A stretch of 64,000 nt of DNA. Source: Gimesia algae (GTDB lineage: Bacteria > Planctomycetota > Planctomycetia > Planctomycetales > Planctomycetaceae). The notes beneath the pieces are model-generated. The model was given only the letters and a program-made list of their open reading frames with translations, was not told the DNA's origin and did no database searches. Below are positions 15,888-24,803 of this stretch, piece after piece. Location of the stretch: NCBI RefSeq assembly GCF_007746795.1, contig NZ_CP036343.1, positions 5,555,357 to 5,619,356 of the forward strand, given 5' to 3'. The translations under genes and the position numbers were made by a program. Within the stretch, counting starts at the first letter, position 1. Every line of letters begins with the position of its first letter.

Positions 15888-16993
15888 ACTGGCAGACACT
15901 GACAACATCGACTCTGGAAGAGATCCTGAACTGGGCCGCCACGCAGCCCTGGTGCCAGGCGATGTCGGACTGCGCGCAGGATGCCCAGTGGCACGCCGAA
16001 GGGGATGTCTGGACGCATACCCAACTCGTCTGCCGCCAGTTGCCCCAACTGACTGAGTGGGCTGACTTATCAAACCGGGAACAGTCCATTCTGATCTTCA
16101 CGGCACTCCTGCACGATGCAGCTAAACCGCTGACCACGCAGCTCGATTCTGAAACCGGCCGCCTGCGTTCGCCCAAACATGCCGTGAAGGGAGAATTCCT
16201 GGCACGAAATGTTCTGCGCGGACTGGGCTGCGATCTGGAAACCCGCGAAATCATCTGCCGCCTGGTCCGCTATCATGGCCGTCCCGCCTTTCTGCTGGAA
16301 AAACCGAATCCGGAACAGGAAGTGATTTCCCTCTCCTGGCTGGTCAATCATCGCCTGCTCTACCTGTTCACCCTGGCCGACACGCGCGGACGGACGACCG
16401 ACAGCACGTCGCGTCCCGAAGAACACCTGCGGTTCTGGAAAATGATCGCCGAGGAACAGCACTGCTTCGACCAGCCCTACCCGTTTGCCAACGATCAGGC
16501 CCGCTTCCTGTTTTATCACACGCCGGAACCGAACGTGCATTATGTGCCTCATGAAGAGTTCAGTTGCAGGGTCACCATGTTGTCCGGCCTGCCGGGCTCG
16601 GGCAAAGATACCTGGCTCGCACGGCACCGCACGGATCTGCCCGTCGTCTCGCTGGATGACGTGCGCGATGACCTGGGAGTTGAGCCAACTGATAACCAGG
16701 GAGAAGTGGCGCAACTCGCCCGGGAACGCTGCCGCGAATTGTTGCGTAACAAAGCTGATTTCGCTTTCAACGCCACCAATCTGACCCGACAGCTCCGGCA
16801 ACGCTGGCTCCGGCTCTTTTCTGACTACGGTGCCCGCATCGAACTGATTTACCTGGAACCGCCGCTGGAAACGATATTGAAACAGAATCACCAGCGTGCC
16901 CAGCCGGTCCCGGAACAAGTCATACGCCGCCTGGCAGAAAAAGTCGAACCTCCCACACTGACAGAGGCTCATACAGTAGATTATCCGCAATGA
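15884..16993 (+). CDS. HD-Pnk: HD-domain phosphoesterase fused to polynucleotide 5'-kinase
   Basis: A 369-residue RNA end-healing enzyme. The N-terminal HD domain has His45, the HD dyad His77-Asp78, His131 and Asp166 as metal ligands; the C-terminal P-loop kinase has [10 protein letters not shown] (235-244) and the downstream [10 protein letters not shown] lid region. The characterised HD-Pnk family (first from Runella) removes 2',3'-cyclic or 3' phosphates with the HD domain and phosphorylates 5'-OH ends with the kinase, producing ends for a ligase. Here the ligase is the overlapping upstream gene. All key HD and P-loop residues are present. Confidence 0.88.
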   Translation: MNWQTLTTSTLEEILNWAATQPWCQAMSDCAQDAQWHAEGDVWTHTQLVCRQLPQLTEWADLSNREQSILIFTALLHDAAKPLTTQLDSETGRLRSPKHAVKGEFLARNVLRGLGCDLETREIICRLVRYHGRPAFLLEKPNPEQEVISLSWLVNHRLLYLFTLADTRGRTTDSTSRPEEHLRFWKMIAEEQHCFDQPYPFANDQARFLFYHTPEPNVHYVPHEEFSCRVTMLSGLPGSGKDTWLARHRTDLPVVSLDDVRDDLGVEPTDNQGEVAQLARERCRELLRNKADFAFNATNLTRQLRQRWLRLFSDYGARIELIYLEPPLETILKQNHQRAQPVPEQVIRRLAEKVEPPTLTEAHTVDYPQ

Positions 16994-17023
16994 CCGATTG
17001 AGTTTCCTGATCGCACGGACCTC

Positions 17024-17548
17024 ATGATGCTGAAACAGTACAATTACGTTGGCCCTTCTGAAATTCAGGCACAGTTGAATTCCGTTCCATTCAGTCAACC
17101 CGTTGATACAGCTCAGTCCTTACTACAACAGTTGCACCAACTCAATAATGATCTTCATGAGAGTCCATTTTTGACGGTGACGTTCGTTATCGACAAAGAG
17201 GGTAATCTGCGAATCTGTGATCGCCATCAGGAACATGTCGCCTGTGCCCGGGGTCGCCCCGTACTCAGTGCAGGAGAAATGACTTTCGCTTATCAGAATG
17301 CAGATTACCACCTTGAAAGAATTACGAATCAGTCGACAGGATATTGTCCCGAACCCGATTCCTGGCAGGTCGTCGATTCAGCCTTGAAACAACTCGGAAT
17401 ACAGTACCCGGACTTTTTTGAACCGGCATATGACTTTCGTCGTTGCCCACGTTGTACACAAATCAATCTGATCAAAGATAACTATTATTATTGCGCGGTC
17501 TGTGAAACAGATCTGCCAGCGTTCTGGAATTGTGACCAGAAAGGATAG
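17024..17548 (+). CDS. Unrecognised protein with C-terminal zinc ribbon, within the RNA-repair island
   Basis: A 174-residue protein with no domain I recognise in the first 130 residues. The C-terminus has CPRC and CAVC pairs 16 residues apart, a clear zinc ribbon. It begins 30 bases after the HD-Pnk gene and ends six bases before hen1, so it is surely in the same transcript. By eye it is more AT-rich than its neighbours, as is the other unknown gene of the island. A role as an RNA-binding or immunity-like accessory is conceivable but unproven. Confidence 0.6.
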   Translation: MMLKQYNYVGPSEIQAQLNSVPFSQPVDTAQSLLQQLHQLNNDLHESPFLTVTFVIDKEGNLRICDRHQEHVACARGRPVLSAGEMTFAYQNADYHLERITNQSTGYCPEPDSWQVVDSALKQLGIQYPDFFEPAYDFRRCPRCTQINLIKDNYYYCAVCETDLPAFWNCDQKG

Positions 17549-17554
17549 ACTCGA

Positions 17555-18958
17555 GTGTTATTATCCATCACGACGACACACGAACCCGCCAGTGATCTGA
17601 GCTACCTGCTCCACAAACACCCGGACCGTTTTCAGAGCTTCAATCTGAGTTTCGGAAACGCTCACGTGTTTTACCCTACGGTTTCTGAGGAACAGTGCAC
17701 CGCCTGCCTGCTGTTGGATGTGGATCCGGTGGGGATGGTCCGCGGCAAAGGACGTCAGCAGTCGTTCCTGCTCGACCAGTACGTCAATGATCGGCCCTAT
17801 GTCGCGTCGTCTTTCATGAGTGTCGCTCTTTCCCAAGTCTTGGGATCCGCGCTCAACGGGCGCTGTAAGGATCGTCCTGAACTGGTCAGTACGCCGATTC
17901 CGCTCACGGTGCAGATCGCCGTCCTGCCTGTACGAGGCGGGGAAGAATTGATCCGCGAAATCTTTGAACCGCTGGGTTACGAAGTCGCCATCGAGTCTTA
18001 TCCGCTGGATGAACTGTTCCCGGACTGGGGCGAGAGCCCCTGCTATTCGGTTAGTTTGACGGGGACAAAGACACTTTCAGAATTGCTCAACCATCTGTAT
18101 GTGTTGATTCCGGTGTTCGATAACCGCAAACACTATTTTGTCGGCGAGAATGAACTGGAGAAGCTACTTGAAAAAGGGGCTGGCTGGCTGGCCGACCATC
18201 CATTGAAAGAACAGATCAGCCGCCGTTACCTGAAGTTTAAACCGAGCCTGTACCTCACGGCCCTGGCCCGTCTGGTCGAAGAGACCGAGCCCGAAAATAC
18301 GGAACCGGATAAAGAGACTGAAGAGACAGCAGAAGACCTGCCCGACAAAACGGTTCCCCTGAATCAACAGCGACTCGGCAGCGTGATGGCCGCTCTGCGG
18401 GCCTGCGGTGCGCAAAGCGTGCTCGATCTGGGCTGCGGCGAAGGAAAACTGCTGCGCGAACTGCTGGCCGATCGACAGTTTGAAAAGATTGTCGGTCTGG
18501 ATGTCTCCGTGCGTTCGCTGGAAATTGCCTCGAAGCGTCTCAAACTGAAACGACTGCCGGAGCGTCAGGCACAACGGATCAAACTGCTCCATGGTTCGCT
18601 CACCTACCGCGATCGGCGCCTGGAACGTTTCGATGCCGCGGCCCTGGTCGAAGTCATCGAACACCTCGATCCGCCCCGACTGGCGGCGCTGGAACGGATG
18701 TTGTTCGAATTCGCTCGCCCTAAAACTATTGTAATCACCACTCCGAATAAGGAATATAACGTGATGTGGGAAACCCTGCCCGCCGGTCAGGTACGGCATG
18801 TAGACCACCGGTTCGAATGGACGCGGTCTGAATTTCAGACGTGGGCCACAGGCATGGCAGATCAATTCGGTTACGCTGTCCGCTTCCTGCCCGTTGGTCC
18901 GGAAGACAAAGCAGTAGGTGCACCCACACAAATGGGAGTGTTTGAACGTAATGAGTAA
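17555..18958 (+). CDS. hen1: Hen1: 3'-terminal RNA ribose 2'-O-methyltransferase
   Basis: A 467-residue bacterial Hen1. The N-terminal half (1-240) is the domain that in characterised systems activates the ligase of Pnkp; the C-terminal half is the SAM methyltransferase with DLGCGEG (291-297). The metal centre that defines the family is visible: Glu366 and Glu369-His370 in EVIEH, and His418 in RHVDHRFEW. It methylates the 2'-OH of the 3' end at a break before Pnkp seals it, which protects the site from a second cut. Translation starts at GTG 17555, six bases after the preceding stop. Its end overlaps the next gene by eight bases. Confidence 0.92.
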   Translation: MLLSITTTHEPASDLSYLLHKHPDRFQSFNLSFGNAHVFYPTVSEEQCTACLLLDVDPVGMVRGKGRQQSFLLDQYVNDRPYVASSFMSVALSQVLGSALNGRCKDRPELVSTPIPLTVQIAVLPVRGGEELIREIFEPLGYEVAIESYPLDELFPDWGESPCYSVSLTGTKTLSELLNHLYVLIPVFDNRKHYFVGENELEKLLEKGAGWLADHPLKEQISRRYLKFKPSLYLTALARLVEETEPENTEPDKETEETAEDLPDKTVPLNQQRLGSVMAALRACGAQSVLDLGCGEGKLLRELLADRQFEKIVGLDVSVRSLEIASKRLKLKRLPERQAQRIKLLHGSLTYRDRRLERFDAAALVEVIEHLDPPRLAALERMLFEFARPKTIVITTPNKEYNVMWETLPAGQVRHVDHRFEWTRSEFQTWATGMADQFGYAVRFLPVGPEDKAVGAPTQMGVFERNE

Positions 18959-19853
18959 TAATAGTAATCCACCATTTGATTCTTCGATTACCTGGGCACG
19001 GGTCCGCGCTATTTTTAATAACCCTGATCCACCTGATAAAGTCTGGCAGTCGCAATTCGACGGATTCGATGAAAAACTGGAGCAATTGGCGCAGACTCCC
19101 TATGACCAGATCGATTTTGGTGACTTATGGTACTATCACCATGATCTGGCATACGTGAAACTACAGCCGGAACTGTTTGCCTGGTTATTTCCAGTCTGCC
19201 TGATGGACTGGGATCAGACTCTACAGAATTCAGAATCCTGTTCGCATGGTGATTCGGAATTTCATTATGGAATTCTGCAAGGGAAGGTATTCGAAACGAT
19301 GCTGACCAGCAGACAACTTGAAGAGGTAACGCTTTTTTTTCGAGACAGTCTTCTGAATAGAGTCACTTCTGTAACCAGACTGATGGAAATTCGAAATGAA
19401 CTCCCTTCATTTGGCTGGCTTTATCGTTTTAATTCTCTAGGCGTGATCCTACCGGATATCAGTCCGATCTGGGAAGGACTCTGGTCCCTTAAACATCCCG
19501 GTCAGGCGATTGCCGCGATTCAATACTTTTCAGCATTACTCTATTTTGATGACGAAAACCCTTTGTTTAAATCGTGGCATACTTCCAAGCTGAATTTCTG
19601 GGAAAACGACTCGTTCATTTTGGGATCCGGATGGACCGATAACAATGCAGATTATCTGACCACTAATCTGACCGTCGAATTTGTCAATGATTTAATTCGG
19701 CAAGCGGCTGTTCTGCTAAGCAATACGACTGAGTCACAGATGGCGGAACGTATCATAAATGATTTACCCGGTTGCCAGGCACTGCTCCGAGAGCGAGTGA
19801 AAGAATTCCCTGAGTTACTGCGAAACCCTGATTCCAGGGGATGGACCGTCTGA
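18951..19853 (+). CDS. Unrecognised protein within the RNA-repair island
   Basis: A 300-residue soluble, acidic, Trp- and aromatic-rich protein with no motif I recognise, no signal peptide and no membrane helix. ATG 18951 overlaps the hen1 stop (ATGAGTAA), indicating coupled translation; GTG 18918 in the same frame is an alternative start. It is separated from the pnkp gene by 75 bases. By eye it is AT-richer than hen1 and pnkp. Proteins of similar composition occur as immunity or accessory factors, but that is only an analogy. Confidence 0.6.
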   Translation: MSNNSNPPFDSSITWARVRAIFNNPDPPDKVWQSQFDGFDEKLEQLAQTPYDQIDFGDLWYYHHDLAYVKLQPELFAWLFPVCLMDWDQTLQNSESCSHGDSEFHYGILQGKVFETMLTSRQLEEVTLFFRDSLLNRVTSVTRLMEIRNELPSFGWLYRFNSLGVILPDISPIWEGLWSLKHPGQAIAAIQYFSALLYFDDENPLFKSWHTSKLNFWENDSFILGSGWTDNNADYLTTNLTVEFVNDLIRQAAVLLSNTTESQMAERIINDLPGCQALLRERVKEFPELLRNPDSRGWTV

Positions 19854-19928
19854 AGCTGTGTCTGGATGTTTCAGAACCATAATAAATATCTATTTTCAAA
19901 TACAAATTAAAGATCTATCGATTTACCA

Positions 19929-22529
19929 ATGGAAATCTCAATCCCGAAACTCTCACTCGTCGTGCTCGTCGGCCCCAGCGGGGCAGGCAAAAGTACGTTT
20001 GCGCGAAAACACTTTCTTCCGACCGAAGTGATCTCTTCCGATTTCTGCCGAGGCATAATCAGCGATGATGAAAACGACCAGAATGTCACAAAACAGGCTT
20101 TCGAACTGCTGGGTTACATCGTCTCTCAACGCCTGAAATCCGGGCGGCTGACGGTCGTCGACGCCACCAACGTCCAGCAGGAGGCCCGCGCGCAGTGGGT
20201 CGAACTGGCGCGAAAATACCACTTTCTGCCGGTCGCTATCGTGCTTAACCTGTCCGAAAAGATCTGCCATGCGCGGAACCAGGAGCGTCCCGACCGTTTG
20301 TTTGGATCACACGTGGTCCGCAATCAGCGATCGCAGTTGAAACGTTCTCTGAAACGAATCCGACGTGAAGGCTACCGTTATGTTTTCGAACTGAACTCAG
20401 TCGAACAGATTGAAACGGCTAAACTGGAACGGGTCCCCCTCTGGAATGACCGCCGCGAAGAACAGGGCCCGTTCGACATTATCGGCGATATTCATGGCTG
20501 CTGTGACGAACTGGAAGCATTGTTGGCCCAACTCGGTTACGTACGAGAATCAACAGCAGAACCGGCCCCACTCTGGGGCGAAGAACATTATGCGCACGCC
20601 GAAGGTCGCAAAGTCGTCTTTCTGGGCGATCTGGTCGACCGGGGACCGCGTTCTCTGGACACAGTCCGCATCGTACGTAACATGGTTCAGCAGGGGACGG
20701 CATTCTGCGTTCCCGGAAACCATGACATGAAACTGCTTCGCAAGCTCAAAGGGAAAGATGTCAAACTGACGCACGGTCTCGCAGAAACCGTCGCTGAAAT
20801 CGACGCGATGCCTGCAGAGACGCGGGAACCGTTCTGCCAGGCGCTGGCCGAGTTTCTCGACAGTCTGATCAGCCATTATGTACTGGATCAGGGAAAGCTC
20901 GTTGTCGCGCACGCTGGCATGACAGCTGAACTGCAAGGGCGCGGCTCAGGCAAGGTACGCTCTTTCGCACTCTACGGAGAAACGACAGGCGAAACGGACG
21001 AATTCGGCTTTCCAGTACGCTATAACTGGGCCGCCGAATACCGGGGCGATGCGCATGTGGTCTACGGTCATACCCCCATTCCCGATCCGGAATGGCTCAA
21101 CCGAACTGTCAACATCGACACAGGTTGCGTCTTTGGTGGTCGCCTGACGGCACTCCGCTACCCGGAAAAACAGTTCGTCTCGGAACCTGCCAGAACCGTC
21201 TACTGTGAATTTGTAAAACCAATTTACCGGGATACCGAAGCTGCTGCGCAGACAGCTCAGCAGCAACACGATGACCTGCTCGACGTACAGGATGTCACCG
21301 GCAAGCGGATCGTTTCCACGCGTCTGCAGACGAACATCACCATTCGTGAGGAGAACGCGACCGCGGCCCTGGAAGTCATGAGCCGATTCGCTGCCAATCC
21401 GAAATGGCTGATCTATCTCCCTCCGACGATGTCGCCTTCAGAAACCTCCACAGAACCGGGACTACTGGAACATCCCGCCGAAGCATTTGCTTATTTTCGC
21501 AACCAGGGAATCCCCCAGATCATCTGCGAGGAAAAACACATGGGGTCGCGTGCGGTGGTTGTCGTCTGTCGCGATCAGGAAACTGCCCGCCAGCGGTTTG
21601 GGGTACAGGAAGCGGAACGTGGTATCGTTTACACACGGACAGGACGGCGTTTCTTCAACCAGCCTGAACTGGAAACCGCATTCCTGGAACGGGTACGTCA
21701 GGCTTTGAGTGCCGCTGACTTCTGGAATGAGTTCCAGACGGACTGGGTCTGCTTCGATTGTGAACTGATGCCCTGGTCGGCCAAAGCACAGGCATTACTA
21801 CAGTCCCAGTATGCGGTCGTCGGTGCAGCGGGGAAAGCGGCCCTCCCCCCGGTCGTCGCTGCGCTGGAACAGACAACAGCACGACTCACCGCTGAAGAAG
21901 CATCTCATGCCGAGGAGGTCGTAACCCATTTCCGCAACCGGCGAACCGCGATTGAAGAATTCGTGCACGCCTATCGCCACTACTGCTGGTCTGTGGATAC
22001 ACTGGATGACTTGAAACTGGCTCCGTTTCACCTGTTGGCCACGGAAGGGAGAGTCCACATCGACCAGAATCATCACTGGCACATGCAGACCATCGCACGC
22101 ATCTGTAAGCAGGATGAGAAACTGCTGCTGGCGACGCCTTCGTTGAAAGTCGATCTGACCGACAATGACAGTGTGCAGGCCGGTATCGACTGGTGGTCCG
22201 GGTTGACAAGCACCGGAGGAGAAGGGATGGTGGTCAAACCCCTGGAGTGGATTCAGCGAGGCACACAAGGACTGGTGCAGCCTGCGGTCAAGTGCCGGGG
22301 GAAAGAGTATTTGCGGATTATCTATGGACCGGATTACGACGCGGAAGAAAATCTGTCCCGCTTGCGGAATCGTAGTCTGCACCGCAAACGATCTCTGGCG
22401 CAACGTGAGTTTGCATTGGGCATCGAAGCGCTGGAACGATTTGTGAACCGGGAACCGCTCAGGCGGGTCCATGAATGTGTGTTTGGAGTTCTGGCGTTGG
22501 AAAGTGAGCCGGTCGACCCCCGACTGTAA
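19929..22529 (+). CDS. pnkp: Bacterial Pnkp: polynucleotide kinase, 2',3'-phosphatase and ligase
   Basis: An 866-residue three-domain RNA-repair enzyme. The kinase (1-170) has the P-loop GPSGAGKST (15-23). The metallophosphoesterase (180-425) shows DIHG (187-190), GDLVDRG (233-239), GNHD (263-266), VAHAG (326-330) and GHT (380-382). The C-terminal adenylyltransferase/ligase (480-866) has the motif-I EEKHMGSR with Lys536, GEGMVVK (764-770) and VKCRG (787-791). Characterised homologues (Clostridium thermocellum, Anabaena) heal both ends and seal only when partnered with Hen1, whose gene is just upstream. No domain is truncated. Confidence 0.93.
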   Translation: MEISIPKLSLVVLVGPSGAGKSTFARKHFLPTEVISSDFCRGIISDDENDQNVTKQAFELLGYIVSQRLKSGRLTVVDATNVQQEARAQWVELARKYHFLPVAIVLNLSEKICHARNQERPDRLFGSHVVRNQRSQLKRSLKRIRREGYRYVFELNSVEQIETAKLERVPLWNDRREEQGPFDIIGDIHGCCDELEALLAQLGYVRESTAEPAPLWGEEHYAHAEGRKVVFLGDLVDRGPRSLDTVRIVRNMVQQGTAFCVPGNHDMKLLRKLKGKDVKLTHGLAETVAEIDAMPAETREPFCQALAEFLDSLISHYVLDQGKLVVAHAGMTAELQGRGSGKVRSFALYGETTGETDEFGFPVRYNWAAEYRGDAHVVYGHTPIPDPEWLNRTVNIDTGCVFGGRLTALRYPEKQFVSEPARTVYCEFVKPIYRDTEAAAQTAQQQHDDLLDVQDVTGKRIVSTRLQTNITIREENATAALEVMSRFAANPKWLIYLPPTMSPSETSTEPGLLEHPAEAFAYFRNQGIPQIICEEKHMGSRAVVVVCRDQETARQRFGVQEAERGIVYTRTGRRFFNQPELETAFLERVRQALSAADFWNEFQTDWVCFDCELMPWSAKAQALLQSQYAVVGAAGKAALPPVVAALEQTTARLTAEEASHAEEVVTHFRNRRTAIEEFVHAYRHYCWSVDTLDDLKLAPFHLLATEGRVHIDQNHHWHMQTIARICKQDEKLLLATPSLKVDLTDNDSVQAGIDWWSGLTSTGGEGMVVKPLEWIQRGTQGLVQPAVKCRGKEYLRIIYGPDYDAEENLSRLRNRSLHRKRSLAQREFALGIEALERFVNREPLRRVHECVFGVLALESEPVDPRL

Positions 22530-22563
22530 ATCATCGCCCGACAGGGAAACAGAAAGTGAAGCC

Positions 22564-23514
22564 ATGAACAAGCGAGTCCATTATCAGCCGAACCTGATCT
22601 ATTCTGAAGGCACACAGGTGGTGACGGTCCGGGAGATCATCGGGCCGAACGGTCGCACGCAGCATCCGCGGGGATCCGTGGGTGTGGTGGTGCGTGCGCC
22701 GCGTGACCTGGTTCACTCGTATCGTGTTAAATTCCCCGACGGTGTCGAAGTCGCCCTTAAAGCAGACGAACTGACGCTGCTTGCCCAATTCAAAGAAGGC
22801 GAGATCGGCAACAGCGACATCAACGCCAGCCGCAGTGACCTGTTCTCGCGCGTGATCTTCAAATGCATCATTGGCTCCCGGGCCTTTGGTCTGGAGGATG
22901 AGCAGTCCGATACCGATTATCGCGGCATCTATCTGCCTCCTGCGGATCTGCAGTGGTCTCTGTATGGCGTTCCCGAACAGCTCGACTGCCACGAAACGCA
23001 GGAAACCTACTGGGAGTTACAGAAGTTTCTGGTCCTGGCTTTGAAAGCGAACCCGAATGTCCTGGAATGTCTCTATTCTCCCCTGGTCGAACACGTTACG
23101 CCACTCGGTCAGGAACTGCTGGACATGCGGGATATTTTTCTGACGCGCATCGTTTATCAGACCTACAATGGTTACGTGATGTCGCAATTCAAAAAAATGC
23201 AAACCGACATCAAAAACCAGGGCAAGGTCAAATGGAAACATGTGATGCACCTGATCCGGCTGTTGATCTCGGGAATCACACTCTTGCAGGAAGGCTATGT
23301 GGTCGTCGATGTGGGACCACACCGGGAACAGTTGCTGGCAATCAAACGGGGTGAAGTCCCCTGGGAAGAGACCGAGAAATGGCGAAAGAGCCTGCACAAA
23401 CAATTTGAGCAGGCGCTGGAACAGACCAGACTACCGGCCCGTCCCGATTATGAAACTGCGAATCACTATCTCATCAAAGCGCGCCGACTGGCGACACAGG
23501 AAATACTGCCATGA
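22564..23514 (+). CDS. RlaP-type nucleotidyltransferase 1 with N-terminal beta domain
   Basis: A 316-residue DNA-polymerase-beta-superfamily nucleotidyltransferase of the RNA-repair-associated RlaP group. The active site is IIGSRAFGLEDEQSDTDYRG, with Gly104-Ser105 and the metal-binding pair Asp116/Asp118. The first 80 residues are a predicted small beta-barrel not present in the second RlaP of this locus, perhaps an RNA-binding addition. The start is ATG 22564, 34 bases after pnkp; a longer in-frame ORF from 22471 would overlap pnkp. RlaP proteins are predicted to add or process nucleotides at RNA ends before ligation; the activity has not been shown here. Confidence 0.8.
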   Translation: MNKRVHYQPNLIYSEGTQVVTVREIIGPNGRTQHPRGSVGVVVRAPRDLVHSYRVKFPDGVEVALKADELTLLAQFKEGEIGNSDINASRSDLFSRVIFKCIIGSRAFGLEDEQSDTDYRGIYLPPADLQWSLYGVPEQLDCHETQETYWELQKFLVLALKANPNVLECLYSPLVEHVTPLGQELLDMRDIFLTRIVYQTYNGYVMSQFKKMQTDIKNQGKVKWKHVMHLIRLLISGITLLQEGYVVVDVGPHREQLLAIKRGEVPWEETEKWRKSLHKQFEQALEQTRLPARPDYETANHYLIKARRLATQEILP

Positions 23515-23903
23515 ATGGAAAACAAACTGTTACACTCTTTCGACCTGTCGGTCAGCAGGAACTCGATTTGATCCAGGCGTCCGGCTGGAAACAGTTTCCG
23601 CCCCGTTTGTACTGGCAACCGATTTTTTATCCTGTGCTCACGGAAGAGTATGCAATTATGATCGCCCGGGACTGGAACACAAAAGATCCGAATTCCGGCT
23701 ATGTCGGCTATGTCGGCTATGTCCTGCAGTTCGACGTCGAATTTGACTATCTGAACCAATACGAAGTCCAGGAAGCAGGAGGTCGCGATCTGAAAGAATA
23801 CTGGATTCCGTCTGAGGATCTGCAAGAATTTAATCAACATATCATAGGAACGATTGACGTCATCCATGAATTTCGTCCTGTTCCCTCAGAAGAATCATCA
23901 TGA
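23511..23903 (+). CDS. Small ADP-ribosylation/crystallin-J1-like protein
   Basis: A 130-residue protein. The LFRPVGQQELDLI opening, PPRLYWQPIFYPVL, and EYWIPSEDLQEFNQHI toward the end match small proteins usually labelled ADP-ribosylation/crystallin J1, a label without experimental support. It is joined to RlaP 1 and RlaP 2 on both sides by ATGA overlaps (23511-23514 and 23900-23903), so the three proteins are made together. An in-frame 9-bp triplication (23697-23723) encodes GYVGYVGYV. Its position suggests a partner of the nucleotidyltransferases. Confidence 0.65.
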   Translation: MNGKQTVTLFRPVGQQELDLIQASGWKQFPPRLYWQPIFYPVLTEEYAIMIARDWNTKDPNSGYVGYVGYVLQFDVEFDYLNQYEVQEAGGRDLKEYWIPSEDLQEFNQHIIGTIDVIHEFRPVPSEESS

Positions 23904-24664
23904 ACTTCGATCCCCGACTTCAGAAACAGATAGAGGAACATCCTTATCCTCTGCTGTTTGCCACCATCAGTGGGTCGCATCTTTACGGCTTTCCTTCTCC
24001 TGATTCCGACTATGATCTGCGCGGCGTGCACCTGCTGCCGCTGGAGACGATCATCGGTCTGAAACCAGGTCAGGAAACGGTCGAGCGTTCACGCGTGGAT
24101 GAGGGGTTGGAGATTGATCTGGTCACACACGATGTCGGTAAGTTCTTTCAACTCATGCTCAAAAAGAATGGCTACGTGCTGGAACAGTTGCTCTCGCCGC
24201 TGGTCTTGCACGCCATACCCGAGTATGAAGAGCTGAAAGCGCTGGCGCCCGGCTGTGTGACGAAGTATCACGCGTATCATTACCTGGGTTTCGCGGCGAC
24301 GCAGTGGAAGCTGTTCCAGAAGGAAGATCCGCCCCGGGTCAAACCCCTGCTCTACGTGTACCGGGTGCTGCTCACCGGTCTATATCTGATGCGCACCGGT
24401 GAAGTGGAACCAAACCTGATCCACTTGAACGAAGAGGCGCAGTTGTCTTATATCCCGGAGATGATCGAACGCAAGCTGGAAGGTTCTGAACGTTCCACAC
24501 TGGATGCCGCCGACATGGAGTTCCATGGACGCGAATATCAGCGGCTCGTAAGCGAACTGGAACAGGCGCTGGAAACCACCAGTCTGCCTGAACAGCCGAG
24601 TTCTGGTGCAGCCTTGAATGATCTGCTGGTCCGAATCCGTCTGACTCATCGGAAAGGAACCTGA
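23900..24664 (+). CDS. RlaP-type nucleotidyltransferase 2
   Basis: A 254-residue protein of the RlaP nucleotidyltransferase group, without the N-terminal beta domain of its neighbour. The active site is ISGSHLYGFPSPDSDYDLRG with Gly25-Ser26 and Asp35/Asp37 as likely metal ligands, and LEIDLVTHD supplies the third acidic residue. The C-terminal half is helical, as in RlaP 1. Two different paralogues in one operon suggest different substrates (for example different nucleotides or RNA ends). It is the last gene of the RNA-repair island; no clear terminator follows. Confidence 0.8.
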   Translation: MNFDPRLQKQIEEHPYPLLFATISGSHLYGFPSPDSDYDLRGVHLLPLETIIGLKPGQETVERSRVDEGLEIDLVTHDVGKFFQLMLKKNGYVLEQLLSPLVLHAIPEYEELKALAPGCVTKYHAYHYLGFAATQWKLFQKEDPPRVKPLLYVYRVLLTGLYLMRTGEVEPNLIHLNEEAQLSYIPEMIERKLEGSERSTLDAADMEFHGREYQRLVSELEQALETTSLPEQPSSGAALNDLLVRIRLTHRKGT

Positions 24665-24803
24665 TAGAAATTATTTTCAGTCAGTAAACAGAACATACTG
24701 CGAACGAAATATGAATTTTTCAGACAATTTCTTGTATCGCCGATGTTCTGCTTTATGATTCCCTGATACTCGTTCATCTGATCCGAAAAACAGGACTCTC
24801 TGT

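Noticed and set aside
16070-17098. 342-codon open frame on the minus strand opposite HD-Pnk
   Set aside because: It lies antisense to a gene with intact catalytic motifs and has no family resemblance; a codon-usage shadow.
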